A stretch of DNA of 64,000 nucleotides, taken from Adiantum capillus-veneris (taxonomy: Eukaryota > Streptophyta > Polypodiopsida > Polypodiales > Pteridaceae). The stretch covers positions 152,371,741 through 152,435,740 of the forward strand of contig CM043945.1 in NCBI GenBank assembly GCA_014529385.2. Direction: 5' to 3'. The translations under genes and the position numbers were made by a program. Shown here piece by piece: positions 1 through 11,150 of the stretch; the first letter of the stretch is position 1; the number at the start of each line of letters is the position of its first letter. A model generated the notes under the pieces. That model saw nothing but the letters and a program-made list of their open reading frames with translations. It had not been told where the DNA came from and did not search any database.

Positions 1-225
1 AATCTCTTCCTTGATGAGCTTAGCAAAGGTATCATTATATGTGTATGGACTTTGTCTGAGGTTTCGCATCAGGTTTTAAAGTGGATAGGATGATGACATA
101 TTGTCGGATCCACTCCCTTTAAATCCTTGTAAGACCATGAAAACACATCCTTATATTCCTGAAAAAGACTGAGAAGCTCCTCTTTCTCTTCTTGGCTCAG
201 GTCAGTGGCTATGTAGATGGTTTGC
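1..225 (-). pseudogene. Ty3/gypsy reverse transcriptase, N-terminal start (runs off left edge)
   Basis: The minus strand encodes the segment that opens the RT domain of many plant gypsy polyproteins: LFQEYKDVFSWSYKDLKGVD is plainly readable, followed by HPIHFK and, in a different frame, PYTYNDTFAKLIKEEI. The single shift between these two pieces (about positions 40-55) shows a frameshift, and two stops follow in the first frame. The catalytic palm with its YVDD-type motif would be off the left edge. The domain assignment is from family knowledge; the frameshift is seen directly. Confidence 0.8.
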
Positions 226-227
226 GG

Positions 228-572
228 TTACTCTCCAGGTCCGGCTACGTCTACTTTCTTTGCATCTTCCGGGCCATCATAAGACTCCTTCTCCCGTCGT
301 TCTCTTCTGGGCTGTGTTAGCACTCTCTTTCGGTATTGAATAGTGACCTTTTTGAAATGGGATGCTATACTCATATGTTTTTCTCTATTGTCTTTCTCAT
401 CCTCTCCATTGTAAGTTTTGGTTGTCCATACTTCCTTCAGAGTCTTCTTGAGCTCTTGGTACCTTTGCTTACGTTCAACTTTTGTCAACTTAGGTTCTTC
501 TAATTTGATCGATTTTGTTTCCATTCTTTTGGATTTAGTTTTTGCATTCAACTTTTGAGTTCGTTTTGACAT
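228..572 (-). CDS. Charged linker of the gypsy polyprotein between protease and RT (fragment)
   Basis: A 114-residue open stretch rich in Lys, Arg and Glu lies directly upstream of the RT start on the same strand. It has no catalytic motif. Its position between a retropepsin and an RT fits the poorly conserved linker of gypsy Pol polyproteins. It is a fragment of a decayed element and not an independent gene. Confidence 0.45.
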   Translation of the reverse strand: MSKRTQKLNAKTKSKRMETKSIKLEEPKLTKVERKQRYQELKKTLKEVWTTKTYNGEDEKDNREKHMSIASHFKKVTIQYRKRVLTQPRRERREKESYDGPEDAKKVDVAGPGE

Positions 573-896
573 CCCTAGGACTCAAGAGTATTGGATTGAT
601 ATTTTGTTTTTAATGTAGTCTTCTGCATTTACCAAAGATAAGAATTCCGTTCTGCTTTTTATGTTTGTCATTGGGTTATCTCTAGCCTTGTGAGCTCCCT
701 TCCTTTTCTTGTAATGTGCTTGACATTTGGGTTTTTGATTTGGAAAATCGTAAAACCTTACATCAGGTATTATTTCCTCTAGCGCACTGGGGTTGTCAGA
801 ACATTCATTATCTACATCATCATCTCTTCAAAGATGGTCTGTAGAATCATGGAACAACTCCCCATCTACTTCTTGTTTATTTTTTATTTTTCTTGA

Positions 897-1406
897 TTAT
901 CTTGATATTTGATAATCATCCTCTTCTATTAACTCAACCATGTAGTATGGAACCACATCATAACCATCCTGGTCACAAAACTTAGTCATCGGTTCCTCCA
1001 CAATAGCGCACACATCTAAGGTTTCTAGAATATGTGTCCATTCTAAAGGTTCTATGGACTCTTCTAGAAAAGGTTCCCAAATGTGTTCTGTATAATCAAT
1101 CGTTGTGTATTGAATACATTCTTCTCGTTTTAGGCTTCCACAATTGGATGCCTCACACATCCATAACTCCTTTGGTTTACCCAGCCAATCTAGGAGTTCT
1201 AACCCTACTATCATAGCAAAATCAAACTCCTCTACCAGGGTTCTCTCTACATCTTTGTAGCTATGGTATTTAAGGTTTATTCTCGTAGTAGTCTCCATGT
1301 GTCTGAGGTATTTGTGATTGTAGACCCAATCTTGGACCATCTTGAATTGTCGCATGAAGGGTCGTCCAAGTATTAAGTCATAGTTATTTTTCTTGTCAAA
1401 ATCCAC
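897..1406 (-). pseudogene. Gypsy retropepsin, C-terminal half, and downstream linker
   Basis: The first 20 residues carry YDLILGRPFMRQFKMVQDWV, the ILGRP-type segment that closes plant Ty3/gypsy retropepsins; element B has the equivalent ILGRPWLRAVGAVQDWR at about 24,940. The rest (EEFDFAMIVGLELLDWLG and an acidic tail) resembles pre-RT linker sequence. The catalytic half is in another frame upstream at about 1,529-1,600, so the protease is broken by at least one frameshift. Confidence 0.65.
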
Positions 1407-1528
1407 GATTGAAAAGGTATGCTAGTACTTGATTCTCCAAGACGTAGAAACTACTTTTTCCAAAAGCCCTATGGGCATCTACATATAATTGTCAGCCAGT
1501 TGTAGCTTCATCTTGGTGGTTTTCCCCA

Positions 1529-1855
1529 TTACTTCCATACATCCTTTGTCGTGATGACTACACCAGCTCCACTGTCAAAAATTTCCATGGTGGTGACACC
1601 TTCTACTTCAACTGGGAGTGTGGTATTGCCATCTTCCCCTTCACAGTATTCACCTACCTTGTTTAAGCGTATTGGTTGCATGTTTACTTGAGGTTTTTCT
1701 AATTCCTTAATTCCTTCCCGCATTTGTGAATTCGGATCCCTTACTCCAAATTTTTTGAGGCATTTTCCTACCATATTCCACATACTAGGTCTTATTCTGA
1801 GAAGCTCTACTAGAGTAATGGTACAAGTCACTGGAGTTGATAAGATGGTTATCAA
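1529..1855 (-). pseudogene. Gypsy retropepsin, catalytic half (DSGA motif)
   Basis: Near the C-terminus of this 108-residue stretch is VEVEGVTTMEIFDSGAGVV, matching the hydrophobic-hydrophobic-Asp-Ser-Gly-Ala active-site loop of retroviral-type aspartic proteases. The ILGRP half lies about 150 bases downstream in a different frame. In a working element the two would form a homodimeric protease that cuts the Gag-Pol polyprotein. Here the reading frame is split, so it is not functional as it stands. Confidence 0.65.
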
Positions 1856-2791
1856 CCCCTAGGAGTACATACCCTTCCTTGTAGAGAGTCTTTGTGATGG
1901 AACAACCTTCACATCTGACTTTTCTTCATACTCTCACATATAAGAGAGTAAAGTTCTCAAAGATATAGGTTGACTATCCCAAGATTTCACGGAACCCTTG
2001 TCTCCCCAATACCAGTGCATTTCTAGATCTACTTGAGGTCTTGCCTCAAACTCTTCAATAGGAGGAAGGAAGGCATCTTCTCCCATACTGGTTTTGTTAA
2101 CCCTTTGTGTTAGTTCATTATCTTCATTGGCTTCCCTTATCTGTCTCCAAAGATCATTCAAGCCCTCATCCCCTTTATACAATTCCGATATGATAGATTG
2201 AAAACCTTTTTGAAGTTTAGTCTATTGACTTCAGCACTATCCCAATTTTTTCGATTGAATGTTCAGGTTCTAATTCAATTTCCGGGCTAAGTCATTCTTT
2301 CAGGTTTGTGTGTTTTAGGGTTCCCTGTTATTGATACTGGAAGTTCTACCTCCTCCACTTGTTTCCTTGCAGTTGGTTCTAGTAAGGTTTGTGCTATTTG
2401 AATCATCTTTTGACACATTTCCAGTCTGTTTTTCTAACTCAACATAGGGATATGTCATCCATTTCTGTTGCTGAGTTTGGTTGATTTTAAGCCTTGAGTT
2501 GTATGCTTTCAAGAGTGTGTTTAGATGTTCATTACTTTCTCTACTAGCACACATCTGCCTGATCCCGCACTTTTTGATTCCCCCTTCTTCTCAAGCTCTA
2601 TGTATGTTGGTGTTTTTGGTTTTTGAATTTTTTGTCTTTCAAGTTTTTCCACTCTATCTTTGGTTTGTTGTAATTCTTCTGTTAGGACATTTTGTTCTCT
2701 TTATTTCCTAACTTCTACACCTACTTTTCTAGCCTTCCATGTGTTTTGTTGGATTTTTCATTCATTGTTGCTTTAAGTCCTGGTTCTTCAT

Positions 2792-3338
2792 TTACAAGTC
2801 CTCCTTCTCTTTTTGAGCGCATGTGATAACCTGTACTGTTTCGTTTTTTGAACCACTGCTTGAAGGGATTGCCTCCAAAATATTTAAAGTTGTTTTAAGA
2901 ACTTTGTTTGGACTTTTTGGACAATCGGCAATCAAATGAGTGATGCCGCATTCTTGACAATACGCATTGACTCGAACAATTTTCGTATGAGGACAGTCTT
3001 TCATAAGATGGTCGCCCCACATTATAACATGGTCCCAATGATTGTTGTGGAGCTCCTTGAGCACCCCTCTACTGGTAATTAGGTCTTGGTCCATTGAATA
3101 CCCCATTGGCTATGAGCAACAACATTCTCTTATCCAAACTATATGTACTTTCTCGTGCAGCCTGTGTTGTCGTTGGTGGTCCAACATTGCCGATCATGCT
3201 CCATGGTTCCAATGCTCTCAGCTCTTTTGGTGAGTAGTATGTTGGACAAGTCATTGTTCCACTTGGATCTTTGTAATAGACATGTACATGCACTAAGGCT
3301 CGTTCCTTTGGTTCTTCCACAACAAGCGTATATCTCAC
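2792..3338 (-). pseudogene. Gypsy gag C-terminus with CCHC zinc knuckle
   Basis: Two overlapping minus-strand frames cover this interval. The downstream one contains CQECGITHLIADC, a C-X2-C-X4-H-X4-C nucleocapsid zinc knuckle, preceded by a degenerate first knuckle (WGDHLMKDC with cysteine spacing lost). Such knuckles bind the element's genomic RNA for packaging. The switch of frame at about 3,070-3,100 marks a frameshift. Confidence 0.65.
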
Positions 3339-3708
3339 CCCTATTGGTCTTGTCCCTGCAAGTGGTGGTTGTTGCCCTAAAACTGGCTATGGTCGTTCAG
3401 TCCCAACTGGTCCTGGAAAATTGCCTGCAGTATATCTCGATACAGGTGGCACTTGAGGTGGTGCTACTTGTGGTTGGGGAACATACTTTCATTCTCTCAC
3501 ATACCCCTTATTGTAGTAGCACTCCCCAGTAACATGGTTTGTCCATTTGTGTTCGATGGTGAACCACTTTAATTGCTTAGCATGTGGCTTGGAAAATGGA
3601 CTAATTCTCTTCAGCACCTCCTCTATCAGCTGCTCTTGATTTACTTCGGGTTCATTTCAGAGTACTGACTTTCCAAACTTTGATGCACTTTGTTGAGATG
3701 ACAAATTA

Positions 3709-4200
3709 TCATCTCATTCTGTTTGATCTCCATCTCTGTAGATCACAGTTATCTACCAAGAATAAAGCCTCTTTGGTTAGCTCATTCAGAGTGGGTCTTT
3801 TCTTCGTATGCAAATCCTTTTGAAGGTTTGCATTTCTCAAGCCTTGGATGAATATCAACATCAATCTGAATTGAGTAGGTAATTCTTCCATTGGAAAAAT
3901 TTTACCTATCTTTTAGTCATAGGGTTTCCTTCCTGACAAATTCTCCCTCTTTTTGTTTAAACTTGTGGATTTAAGAGACATTATTGTGGGCTATCCCTCT
4001 TTAAGATAATTCCTCCACAAACTCGTCAAAAAATTCTTAAATGGTCTCAAAATCTCGTCTTTCAACAAAATCAAACTAGGTGGCGGCGTCCTCCTCTAGG
4101 GTGAGTTGTGTTCTAACCTCTTCTGCTCGGATCACTTTGAAGAACGTTGCTGCATGATCTCTAGGATCCCCTTCTCCTAAATACCTTTTTTGTACCCATT
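3709..4200 (-). pseudogene. Gypsy gag capsid core
   Basis: The minus strand can be read, with frame changes and stops, as the retrotransposon gag core: RYLGEGDPRDHAATFF then VIRAEEVRTQLTLEEDAAT, followed about 150 bases later by MEELPTQFRLMLIFIQGLRN. Gag capsid proteins assemble the virus-like particle. The motif order agrees with the zinc knuckle that follows at 2.9 kb. The gene is heavily mutated. Confidence 0.55.
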
Positions 4201-4282
4201 TCTGGACTTGAGAAGGTCTAACACGCCTTTGTTTCACCCGTCTGACTGTGGAATCTCCTCATCCTTCTCCCCTCACAGTGTC

Positions 4283-5650
4283 TCATTCATGTCTCAATCT
4301 TCTGTCAATTGCTCCCCCCATCCCATATCCTCTATATGACCTTTCAATAGGTGGCTCCATTGTAAACCCTCTTTTTGTTTTGATTATCTCCATATAGGAT
4401 AATCCTACCGCTGTCCGTATCATTGTTGGTCCCTTTTGTTCCTTGGGATAAGAATAAGAGTAAGTGGGCATGGGTGAGACTATAGGGGTCACATATGATC
4501 CGTTTGTGACATCCGCTTCTATAGAACTCTTGTTCCCTTCTCACTGTGGGTCGCAACCATGATTGCAACGTTTCAAGATTTGTGTTGAGATATGAAAGAT
4601 TGATGTTTCTATTGTTCTAGCTTGCCTGGCTGGGATTCTGGTCGCATCCTCTATTTTCTCAAAGGGCTTGGTAGATTTACAGCGGGTAGGGTTTAGTCCC
4701 TGAGTGGCAACGAGGTCTGTTGGAATTACTCTAGTGGCTATCAATCTTGCTACCTCTACTTTTTCTATCGGCATATACTCTTGTCCATATTTGTCAACAT
4801 ATAGTATGAGACTCCCTTCACCTGATTCATATGAGAACAAGTACAGAGTCTTTTTTGTACCTAGATCAAAGGAAAAATGGTGCTAGACATCAGAAATAGT
4901 ATGAGACTCCCTTCACCTGATTCATATGAGAATAAGTACAGAGTCTTTTCTGTTCCTAGATAAAAAAACAAATGGTGTTAGACATCGGAAATATGTCTCA
5001 ACTCTCCATTCAGGTATTCATAGATTCCTATTGCTTTTTGGCTAGTCGCAACTTTAGTCACCTTCTTGTCAAACACTAGGGTGGCATTAGGAAGGTCTAT
5101 TAGAGGAGGTATTTTGATGATTTCAAAAACCATCTTTCCCTTTATCACATTATCCCTGTACTTTTTGTAGCTCTTTGAATCCTTAATAATGAGGTAATGT
5201 GTTCCCTCCTCACCACGAAATCTATCTCATCATCATAAGCTAGAAGTGCATCCACTCCTTCTGCTGGTTTTTCCTCAATACATATGCTCTTTCATCCCCT
5301 TTCATCAGCATATACCAAATCCCCATGGGCATTTGGTCCTTCTAAGTAAAGGTTTGTAAAACTCATTGTCTCAGGAGGGTTCTTAGAGGTTATCCCTCCT
5401 TCTCCTTGGATTGGTCGGTTTACCGTGGTGTTCTAGTTTGCCCTGAGATAAAAAGATTGTTCAGAGGAGGTGTTGGTTTTACTACCGTTTTCTTCTATGA
5501 TTGGTGCTAGAGGATCTATTCTGGCTTGGGTCACACTCTCCTCTGTTGACACTATGCTGACCTGATCTCCTTGTGATTTTTGGTCTCCTTGGCGGTTTCT
5601 TCCTGATCATAAATACATCAATTCCTTTACACACCATTATCAATCCAAAC
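4283..5650 (-). pseudogene. Gypsy gag N-terminal region, degraded
   Basis: Three short open stretches (4,283-4,492, 4,344-4,568 and 4,541-4,840) and recognisable pieces further right (for example AYDDEIDFVVRRGN near 5,200 and VCKGIDVFMIRKKPPRR near 5,630) read in the same direction as the gag core. I do not recognise a specific domain. Position and strand point to the N-terminal part of the same gag gene. Stops interrupt every frame. Confidence 0.4.
4799..4992. repeat. Direct tandem duplication of about 95 bp
   Basis: The block starting AGTATGAGACTCCCTTCACC at about 4,803 recurs at about 4,898 with only a few substitutions, covering the sequence around GTACAGAGTC and the following GTTAGACATC-type end. 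It duplicates part of the gag N-terminal region of the minus-strand gypsy element and adds to the frame damage there. Confidence 0.75.
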
Positions 5651-6268
5651 CTTTTATCTTAAAAGTCTGCTCTGTTGTTTCTTATTTTGGCTATTTCAGC
5701 TCTACAATTGGTTGATTGATTGTACTTTGATTGGCCTTGACTTGTCGGACCTTGTTGTTGGCTATCTTTACAAACATTTAGACTCTACAAATCTTTTTCA
5801 ATGGTAGTTCTCCCTTTAGTAACATTCAGTATTGATTAGTAAGAACATGCAAGTAATCCCATCTAGAGTTTGTTTTGAATGGGTTGGTTCCCTATATATG
5901 TTCTTCTCACTGAATTGACTAGTAAAATGTGTTGTTAGAGTTAAGTGGAATACTTGGCAGGCTTAATTTTACTCAATATGCTCTAAATCTGGCCCTTAGA
6001 CTTTATACGCGAAAATAGCAACATTTCTTCTCCAGACATTCTCTACCATGCATGTAACTCTCAAAAACTTTCAAAATGAAAATTGGACCACTTTTGTGCA
6101 AGTTGTAATTAGATGCAGTCTGATTCTGGATCATTTTTGTTCTCTGCCACTTACTGGCTCAAATATGCTTCAAAATGAATACAATCTTGGCTTTTGGCTT
6201 CCAAGGTCCCTTAAAATGCAAGGATATTCCTAGTTTAGCTTTTGAAGTCAATAGGGCCAAAAAGACAT
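5650..6268 (-). other. Leader of the minus-strand gypsy element, first part
   Basis: No coding potential is visible. The stretch includes a partial palindromic motif (CTTTATACGCG at about 6,001) related to the fuller palindromes found at 14.5, 19.65, 19.93 and 20.2 kb. It stops abruptly at the 5' LTR of element A; its continuation is at 14,385. Confidence 0.45.
6264..6268. repeat. Target site duplication, left (GACAT), element A
   Basis: GACAT directly precedes the TG of the left LTR and is repeated directly after the right LTR at 14,385-14,389. Five bases is the usual length for LTR retrotransposon integration. This fixes both ends of element A. Confidence 0.85.
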
Positions 6269-6539
6269 TGTTAACCACCGGTGTCCACTTCTAGTAGTCA
6301 TGGGTTGGGCTTGTTGGTCCAATCCGAAAAGGGTAAGAGTGATCGCCGATGAGAGGTGCACTCTAACTGGAACATTCAAGGGTTAGTTGGCTAAGCACAA
6401 GTGTCCAAGTGTGACTGGGTGAGCTCATGTAGAAGTCACCTAAACCTAAAAATCACTCATTCTCTCATTTGTGCAATTGAAGAGTGCTCTTGCTCCATCT
6501 TCATCTTCTTCTTCATCTCCTTGTGTGTGTACCTGTATG

Positions 6540-6586
<47 letters not shown>

Positions 6587-6787
6587 GAGCATTGCAACGG
6601 CACGGCGGTAGCTCCCTCTTCTTTGCGGTGGCAAGGAATCCTCCACGAAGGGGAGCGTAGGGCAGTGAATGAAACACCCTTGATCTCTTGAGCTTGCTAT
6701 ATTAATTTGGCTTTGTGCTTGTAGCCATTTGTGGCTTGCACAGTGTACGGCAAGTCCCTTGCTTTGACAGTGCGACAGATGCACACA
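6269..6787 (+). repeat. 5' LTR of element A
   Basis: Starts TGTTAACCACCGG and ends GCACACA just before the primer site. It aligns along its length with 13,865-14,384 and with 62,667-63,161. It carries a (GA)n tract at 6,543-6,584. Confidence 0.9.
6543..6584. repeat. (GA)n microsatellite inside LTR A
   Basis: About 21 uninterrupted GA units. The same position in the 3' LTR (about 14,112-14,148) is shorter and imperfect. Confidence 0.95.
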
Positions 6788-6791
6788 TTTT

Positions 6792-6811
6792 TGGCGCCGC
6801 TATCTAGGAGA
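6792..6811 (+). other. Primer-binding site of element A (tRNA-Asp type)
   Basis: TGGCGCCGCTATCTAGGAG lies four bases after the LTR. Plant gypsy elements primed by tRNA-Asp carry TGGCGCCGTTGCCGGGGA; the first nine bases match exactly and the rest is partly conserved. The homologous copy at 63,166 reads GCGCCGCTATCGGGGAAT. Confidence 0.75.
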
Positions 6812-7882
6812 TGCCCTGCACTAAGCTCAAATAGCACTCTATGTTGCTTTGTGGTGCAATATGAGATATGGGAAAGGTAGAGAAAGAAGTGTGTGGCTGT
6901 TGAGAAGGATTTGTGAACTTTGTTTTTTCTACAGTGTACTGTTTTCTGTTAATAAGTTGCTGGATTTTTTTGTTGCTGCAATGTATTGTTTTCTGTAGAT
7001 AAGGTGTTAGATTTAAGGTATTAGATCTATAATATTATATTTGTAAGGTGCAAATATATTTGTAAGGTGCAATAAGTAGATTTGTTAGTTAACTAGTTGT
7101 TGTGGTACTGTGTTAAACAATGTGTAACAATAGCTTTGTTAGTTGCAAGTAGATAGGTTAGGTGTGTGTGTGTGTGTGTGTGTGTGCGCACACACAGGCA
7201 CGACTGCGGCGACCTTTTCCAAAAAAGTAAAAAGAACAAAATTATTTATTTAAAAATAAGGACCGGATCGGGAACATTCCCCAAGCTCAAGCCCAGGCTC
7301 AGGCCTCAGTCACCCTTTGGACTTACTTATTCTAGCCTCACGCCTAAGTAAAAATTGATCCTTTTGAGGATCATCAGAGCTTTGGGTAACTGGACGCTAT
7401 GCTATGAAGCACACCACGACCCCCTGAGTGATACGCTTGTTTTGAGCTATCACACGCTCCAATCCAAAAAACAATTGTAAAAATACATTAACCGTACACG
7501 GGTTACACATACCATATAGGCTGGTTAGAAGTTGTACAATCTACTTATAGCGCCACAAGTCTAGAGGAGCGGCAACAAATGTTTTGCAATGTCATCCAAT
7601 CGGAGATACAAAACCGAGGGATTCACATTCCTTCAATGGGCCTCATGATATTCTTGGATACGAACAAGGCCAGACAACTCAACTATCAACTCACACTATC
7701 ATAGATGGAAACTCCTTCAGTGAGTCCATTGGACCCTTCATATATTGTGTGGTTTGGACTTCTAGTACAGTTTGAACCCACAAGTATTAGTTTTACTTTT
7801 CCAAATCTAGCTCATCTATCTCTTGAAGACACTATGGCTATGATACCTACTCCGCTGATGAGCAAAAAGTACACCTTGGACC
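6812..7882 (+). other. 5' leader of element A
   Basis: Untranslated leader between primer site and gag. It contains a (GT)n tract at 7,162-7,186 and a short run of CAAGCT/CCAGGCT-type hexamers near 7,285-7,310. Segments such as the CCCTTTGGACTTACT block (7,311) recur at 63,850 in the second family copy. No gene is visible. Confidence 0.6.
7162..7186. repeat. (GT)n microsatellite
   Basis: Uninterrupted GT run in the leader of element A, followed by a short CA stretch. Confidence 0.95.
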
Positions 7883-8592
7883 TTGTTTGTTAGCATTGCA
7901 CCTCTACCTAGTAGCACAATTCCCCCAATAATACCTACAGGTGTGCATCAAGCCTATGTACCTGTCGCACCTGATGCCCACATAGCTCCCACATCCCCAA
8001 TTATGCCAAGGGCTTACACTTCACAATGGCATACTCCGAGATCTTATTCAAGTGGGGCCATACCATTTAGGAGTAACATGTCGTATTATCCGACACAATC
8101 TATGCCTAGGGCCACACCTATGAACTTTGGACCACCACGTTGTATACCGCCATACGAGGTATGGGACCCGAGGGCCGTGCGTATGCCAAGGCCACGGCCA
8201 ACTTCCATCCCACATATAGTTCCAAGAGAAACTGCACCTGCGGCCACTATACCTGCTTATTTAGGAGATTTGGCAGCATTGCTCAAACCATCGGTTAATC
8301 TATTGCTAAGAATATGTGTAGCACGCTTGATAGAGAGCCTAGAAGTAAGGTAGTAAAGCTCACACAAAAATTCAATGGATATGGGTATGTGAGAAATCAA
8401 ATCCAAGTGTTTGAACAAATATGTGATTCTCTAGGAGAGCACAGTGACTTGCATAAGAGTAATGCTTTAAGCCTAACCTTAAGTGGGAAGGCCAGAGATT
8501 GGTATAGAAACCTAAGGGTGAAAGAAAAAATGATTTACCCTACTCTTAGGAGACTGTTCTTGAAAGAATACATACAAGAGGGAGTGCTTTAG
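7883..8592 (+). pseudogene. Element A gag: proline-rich N-terminus and capsid core
   Basis: The first 156 residues (7,883-8,353) are rich in Pro, Ser, Thr and Arg with no known domain. An overlapping frame (8,314-8,592) contains NALSLTLSGKARDWYRNL followed by FLKEY, typical of the retrotransposon gag core (L-x-G-x-A-x-x-W-Y). The overlap in two frames marks a frameshift near 8,340. The protein would form the particle shell. It is interrupted by a stop at 8,592 and continues only as fragments. Confidence 0.7.
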
Positions 8593-8901
8593 GGTGTAGC
8601 CTCTCTGCTCCAGAAAGCCCAACAAGAGGAAGGAGAGTCAGTGAGAGACTTTAGAGTCGCTTGAAGCATTTGAATTCTTGTTGTAATCCAAATTAGTGCT
8701 TCAATAATAATAAATTTCTTGATAGATTCATTAGGGGATTATGACATGAGGATATCTACAATGGCCTAGTCATTAGATTATCACCACTTGGGAAGCAGTC
8801 ACCACCAATGCAATCCATTTGGAGGATAATTTATGATTCAAGGAGAAAGAGTGTCTATTGAGCCTAAATCTACCAGCTCGCAAGCATCGAGGCATTAGCC
8901 A

Positions 8902-9675
8902 ATGACCCTAAATCTTAAGATATCTAAGATGACTTTAGCAAATCTCATGAAGGCCATTCAAGAGAGTCTTAGAGACAATCGTGCTCCGCAAAACAATCAT
9001 ATGTATCCAAGAAGGGAGAAACAATGGTGCTCAATATGCTATGGTCCGCATAGTACCAGTGAATGCCTTACTTTTAGAGTAAAACTCAATGGTAATTTCA
9101 ATGCCTATGGGAGTTATGGTCATCATGCTAAGGATTGCATAGTATCTAAGCGTGCAATGGCCAATAGACCAACCTTAACATGGACAGACACACCTCAAGT
9201 GCCTGCAATGATGATGGCCTCATCTCTTGAACAATAGTCACAACACATGGTCCCTAGGGCCCAAAATGTTTGTTCGAACAACACCCTTACCACCTCCAGT
9301 GCTAGGACTGCAACCACCACATCCAAGAATCACTTATATGAATCAGATGGATTGTGAGTCATCTATTGCTTTTTTGGAAGGCTGTGAGGAAGATATAGAC
9401 CCTAATATTGCATATGGGATTCATGCGCTTAAAGAAAGTCCACAATAATACATAGAGGACTATTGGGGACAAGTCAAACCTGTCTATCAATAGCTGCTCT
9501 TGCTGCAAGAGGCCAAAATATCAATTACACTGCCAAGAGACCGACTCTTCAATGCTATGAGTGTAGAGGTCCACATCATGTGGCCGAGTGTCCTATTAGT
9601 CTACAAAATAACGCCACACTAATGCAAACCAATCAAGCAAGCACGTCTACAATGCCGATACTCATGTGTAATTGA
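8902..9675 (+). pseudogene. Element A gag C-terminus with repeated zinc knuckles
   Basis: Successive open stretches contain CSICYGPHSTSEC, then YGSYGHHAKDC (first Cys lost) and, at about 9,550, CYECRGPHHVAEC. Each fits C-X2-C-X4-H-X4-C, so there were probably three nucleocapsid-type knuckles, more than the one or two usual in gypsy Gag. Stops at 9,237, 9,448 and 9,675 break the frame. Function: binding of element RNA. Confidence 0.7.
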
Positions 9676-9690
9676 TGTGGCATAGATCAA

Positions 9691-10200
9691 TTGATTGCCC
9701 AATGTTCAAATAATCCAAATGAACCAAAGATCACGCCATTAAACTTGATTAAGGTTACCAAGGAGCCATCACAAAGTACACATGTGGTACCAGTAAACGT
9801 ACTCACACAATTGATGCTCCAAAAACAAAATTATTTTCTTGAAGAAAGAGACACAGCATCAATTGCCCAATCTCAGAAGAAGAAGAAAACACGAAGGAAG
9901 AGATTACAAAAAGCAGCAAAGTCAGACCCTAGCTCAAAGACCAACATAGAGACTAGTGACGACCCTGTATATATGAATGAAACTGAAGAGGATTCTGATT
10001 CAAGTGAAACCATGGAGACCAAAACAACCACTAGGAAAGAAACCAACAAGGAAGATCGTCGTGAGCCACAATGGCCAGGATCCAAGAAGAAGATAGGAAC
10101 TTATCCAAACCCTACAGAGGAGATTGAGCGAGTCAAGCAATTAAGAAGTTTGGTAGAAGATACCCAAAGGGATCTAGAACCAGCACCTAGGCAGATCTAG
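9691..10200 (+). CDS. Element A basic/acidic spacer protein segment
   Basis: An open stretch of 169 residues with a Lys/Arg cluster (KKKKTRRKRLQKAAK) followed by an acidic Ser/Thr-rich part (ETEEDSDSSETMETKTT). No catalytic motif is seen. It sits between the zinc knuckles and the protease-like segment, so it is probably part of the Gag-Pro polyprotein. The basic cluster could be a nuclear localisation or nucleic-acid binding patch (inference). Confidence 0.45.
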   Translation: MIAQCSNNPNEPKITPLNLIKVTKEPSQSTHVVPVNVLTQLMLQKQNYFLEERDTASIAQSQKKKKTRRKRLQKAAKSDPSSKTNIETSDDPVYMNETEEDSDSSETMETKTTTRKETNKEDRREPQWPGSKKKIGTYPNPTEEIERVKQLRSLVEDTQRDLEPAPRQI

Positions 10201-10330
10201 ATTACAAAAACATTGTTCCCTATGCAACAACAACCTCACAAAATCCATAGACCCTATCCATACCTAGTGTCATCCATAAAGAAAACGACTTTAAGTCATG
10301 GGAAAGTGAGCGTACTCACTTCTTGTTGGA

Positions 10331-10925
10331 ATGAATGTTTACAGAGGGACTACTAACCATATCAAAGAAATGGAGATTCCATCTTTCCCACGTCAAGGGA
10401 CTAAAGCTCAAAAGGTTCCATTATATATTTCCAAATTGATGGATTTCATGGATTCAAAAGTTAGAACCACCATCATGTCCAAACTATATGGAGACCATGA
10501 GCTATTCTCAGCTCTTCAAACTTTCCTTGATGAACAACTGAATGTCAGGCTACCACAATTTTCACAAATGGATGGAGCTAGGGAGATGCCAATAGAGAAG
10601 GAACACTTAGATCCACAACCCAACCTAGACGAGAACCCTATTGTAGAAATATATATTAACAAGTTGGGTCCACTTATTGGGTCCACTTATTGAAAAGGTG
10701 CCATCAAATATCTCCAATCCATATGTTGGGGAACATTCTCCTTACATGGATGTACTACCTGGGATGATTGAGTTTGACAAAGTGGATTGGGTACACTTAG
10801 AAGCATTGTCAAATATTGCCAAATTGATGGATTTCATGGATTTCATGGGAGAGTACTATATAATGCATTATTGGATACAAGAGCTCAACATTATTTGTTA
10901 TCCTATGGAGTTTGGTGTTAGCTAG
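10331..10925 (+). pseudogene. Element A pre-protease segment
   Basis: Two overlapping open stretches (10,331-10,693 and 10,677-10,925) of the same strand. A 14-base block, TTGGGTCCACTTAT, is duplicated in tandem near 10,662-10,690 and causes the frame switch. The repeated phrase KLMDFMDS/KLMDFMDFM is visible. I do not recognise a domain; position suggests the linker before the protease. Confidence 0.4.
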
Positions 10926-11150
10926 GAAAACCACCCCTATCCACAAGCACCATCCAAGTCAAGGGTGTCAATAAGAAGAAGACCACTCTTTTTGGAATCC
11001 TACACACTCCTCTTAATTATGACAATGGAACCGTGGTTCAAAGCTTTTTGGTCATGCCTGTTGAAACTATGGAGGGTAATATAAATATGGGGCCCAAATG
11101 GATGTCTGAAGTCAAATATGTAATATTGATTAGGAGACCGAGAGTATCAT
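10865..11150 (+). pseudogene. Element A retropepsin-like segment with mutated active site (DTRA)
   Basis: In the frame starting at 10,865 the sequence reads ALLDTRAQHYLLS, matching the LLDTGAQ-type active-site loop of retropepsins except that the essential Gly is Arg. About 240 bases later KYVILIRRPRV occupies the place of the I-x-G-R-P motif, again with Gly replaced. No RT follows. The two substitutions together indicate a dead protease. Confidence 0.6.

Larger units (their letters stand above)
1..6268 (-). mobile_element. Decayed Ty3/gypsy LTR retrotransposon, minus strand (gag, protease, start of RT)
   Basis: Reading the minus strand from right to left gives, in the Ty3/gypsy order, gag remnants (about 5,650-3,700), a zinc-knuckle region (about 3,110-2,790), a retropepsin (about 1,600-1,300), a charged linker and the start of reverse transcriptase at the window edge. 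The frame changes many times and stops are frequent, so this is an old copy. The rest of pol lies beyond position 1. The 5' leader continues to the right but is interrupted by element A at 6,269 and the copia element at 14,589; it appears to resume to about 20,746. The order of domains is seen; the claim that the leader belongs to the same element is inferred from target duplications that join the pieces. Confidence 0.8.
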
